The position numbers and the translations under genes were made by a program. The notes beneath the pieces are model-generated. The model ran no database searches and was not told the origin of the DNA. It saw only the letters and a list, made by a program, of their open reading frames with translations. Positions 12,973-13,034 of a stretch of DNA of 13,034 nt are shown piece by piece; position 1 is the first letter of the stretch, and every line of letters begins with the position of its first letter. The DNA is from Io17-Chloro-G2 sp034428715. GTDB lineage: Bacteria > Chloroflexota > Dehalococcoidia > Lucifugimonadales > UBA3495. Location of the stretch: NCBI GenBank assembly GCA_034428715.1, contig DAOUHE010000282.1, positions 1-13,034 on the forward strand. The letters are read 5' to 3'.

Positions 12973-13034
12973 AGGAGCGATTCAAGCTCGTTACCAAGCG
13001 ATTGCCCCCGTTGTGGACGAGCGGGTGCGGCGGC
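12907..13034 (+). mobile_element. Left end of a probable ISAzo13-like insertion sequence (partial)
   Basis: From about 12907 the GC content drops to about 35% for 65 bp, against clearly GC-rich flanks. An end-like stretch GGAACTGTCACGAAATAAC (12908-12926) is followed by a transposase-like reading frame at 12962. The element continues past the window, so neither its right end, inverted repeats nor target duplication can be checked. Confidence 0.5.
12962..13034 (+). CDS. ISAzo13-like transposase, N-terminal fragment (runs off right edge)
   Basis: After a stop at 12956-12958 this frame opens with GTG 12962 and runs 24 codons to the window end. The residues GAIQARYQAIAPVVDERVRR resemble the N-terminus of ISAzo13-family transposases, which typically read R-Y-x-A-L/I-x-P-x-L/V-D-E-R-x-R-R. 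The catalytic DDE domain lies outside the window. It overlaps the last 11 bp of the lipoprotein frame. The GTG has no obvious Shine-Dalgarno. The assignment rests on a short match, so it is tentative. Confidence 0.55.
   Translation, partial: MIVEGAIQARYQAIAPVVDERVRR

Noticed and set aside
12969..13034. Frame from TTG 12969 overlapping the lipoprotein stop as TTGA (starts KERFKLVTKRL)
   Set aside because: It resembles a coupled gene start, but the frame one base off gives a transposase-like N-terminus, which explains the DNA better.

Overview
The window reads as a piece of a moderately GC-rich bacterial chromosome. The gene set is two PF04909 amidohydrolases beside a ThDP-dependent decarboxylase/synthase-like enzyme, a PPOX-class F420-type oxidoreductase, an acpS-nnr pair, a JAMM peptidase and a crotonase. 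Together with frequent GTG/TTG starts and a dispersed palindrome of the kind common in environmental Chloroflexota assemblies, it suggests an uncultured Chloroflexota (Dehalococcoidia / SAR202-like) bacterium. That placement is an inference from gene content, not from a marker gene.

Layout. Bases 1-10560 carry genes only on the minus strand; bases 10653 to the end carry genes only on the plus strand. The switch is a 92-bp divergent region (10561-10652). Reading the minus block from its upstream end: enoyl-CoA hydratase/isomerase-like protein, metF, acpS and nnr (joined by a 4-nt ATGA overlap), a HEAT-repeat protein, a PPOX-fold oxidoreductase, a GNAT acetyltransferase, a ThDP enzyme, amidohydrolase 2, amidohydrolase 1, and the first 24 codons of an unidentified gene leaving the left edge. 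The plus block is DUF167, a dual-specificity-phosphatase-like protein, a JAMM/MPN metallopeptidase, a lipoprotein with an HELGH motif, and the start of an ISAzo13-like transposase leaving the right edge.

Function. The left third (1-4300) looks catabolic: two metal-dependent amidohydrolase/decarboxylase-fold enzymes and a ThDP C-C lyase, each with its own plausible promoter. The centre is housekeeping: carrier-protein activation, NAD(P)HX repair and one-carbon metabolism. The right part is a short plus-strand set (phosphatase, JAMM peptidase, lipoprotein) whose last gene appears to be cut by an insertion sequence.

The points most worth attention are: a probable CTG start codon in the PPOX gene with an ideal Shine-Dalgarno; an apparent IS junction near 12907 truncating the lipoprotein; a 24-bp-period imperfect duplication that forms the acpS stop / nnr start overlap; a crotonase in which one catalytic Glu position is His; and a phosphatase in which the usual general-acid Asp position is Asn. 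I found no convincing novel multi-gene defence or signalling system, no CRISPR array, and no rRNA or tRNA gene.
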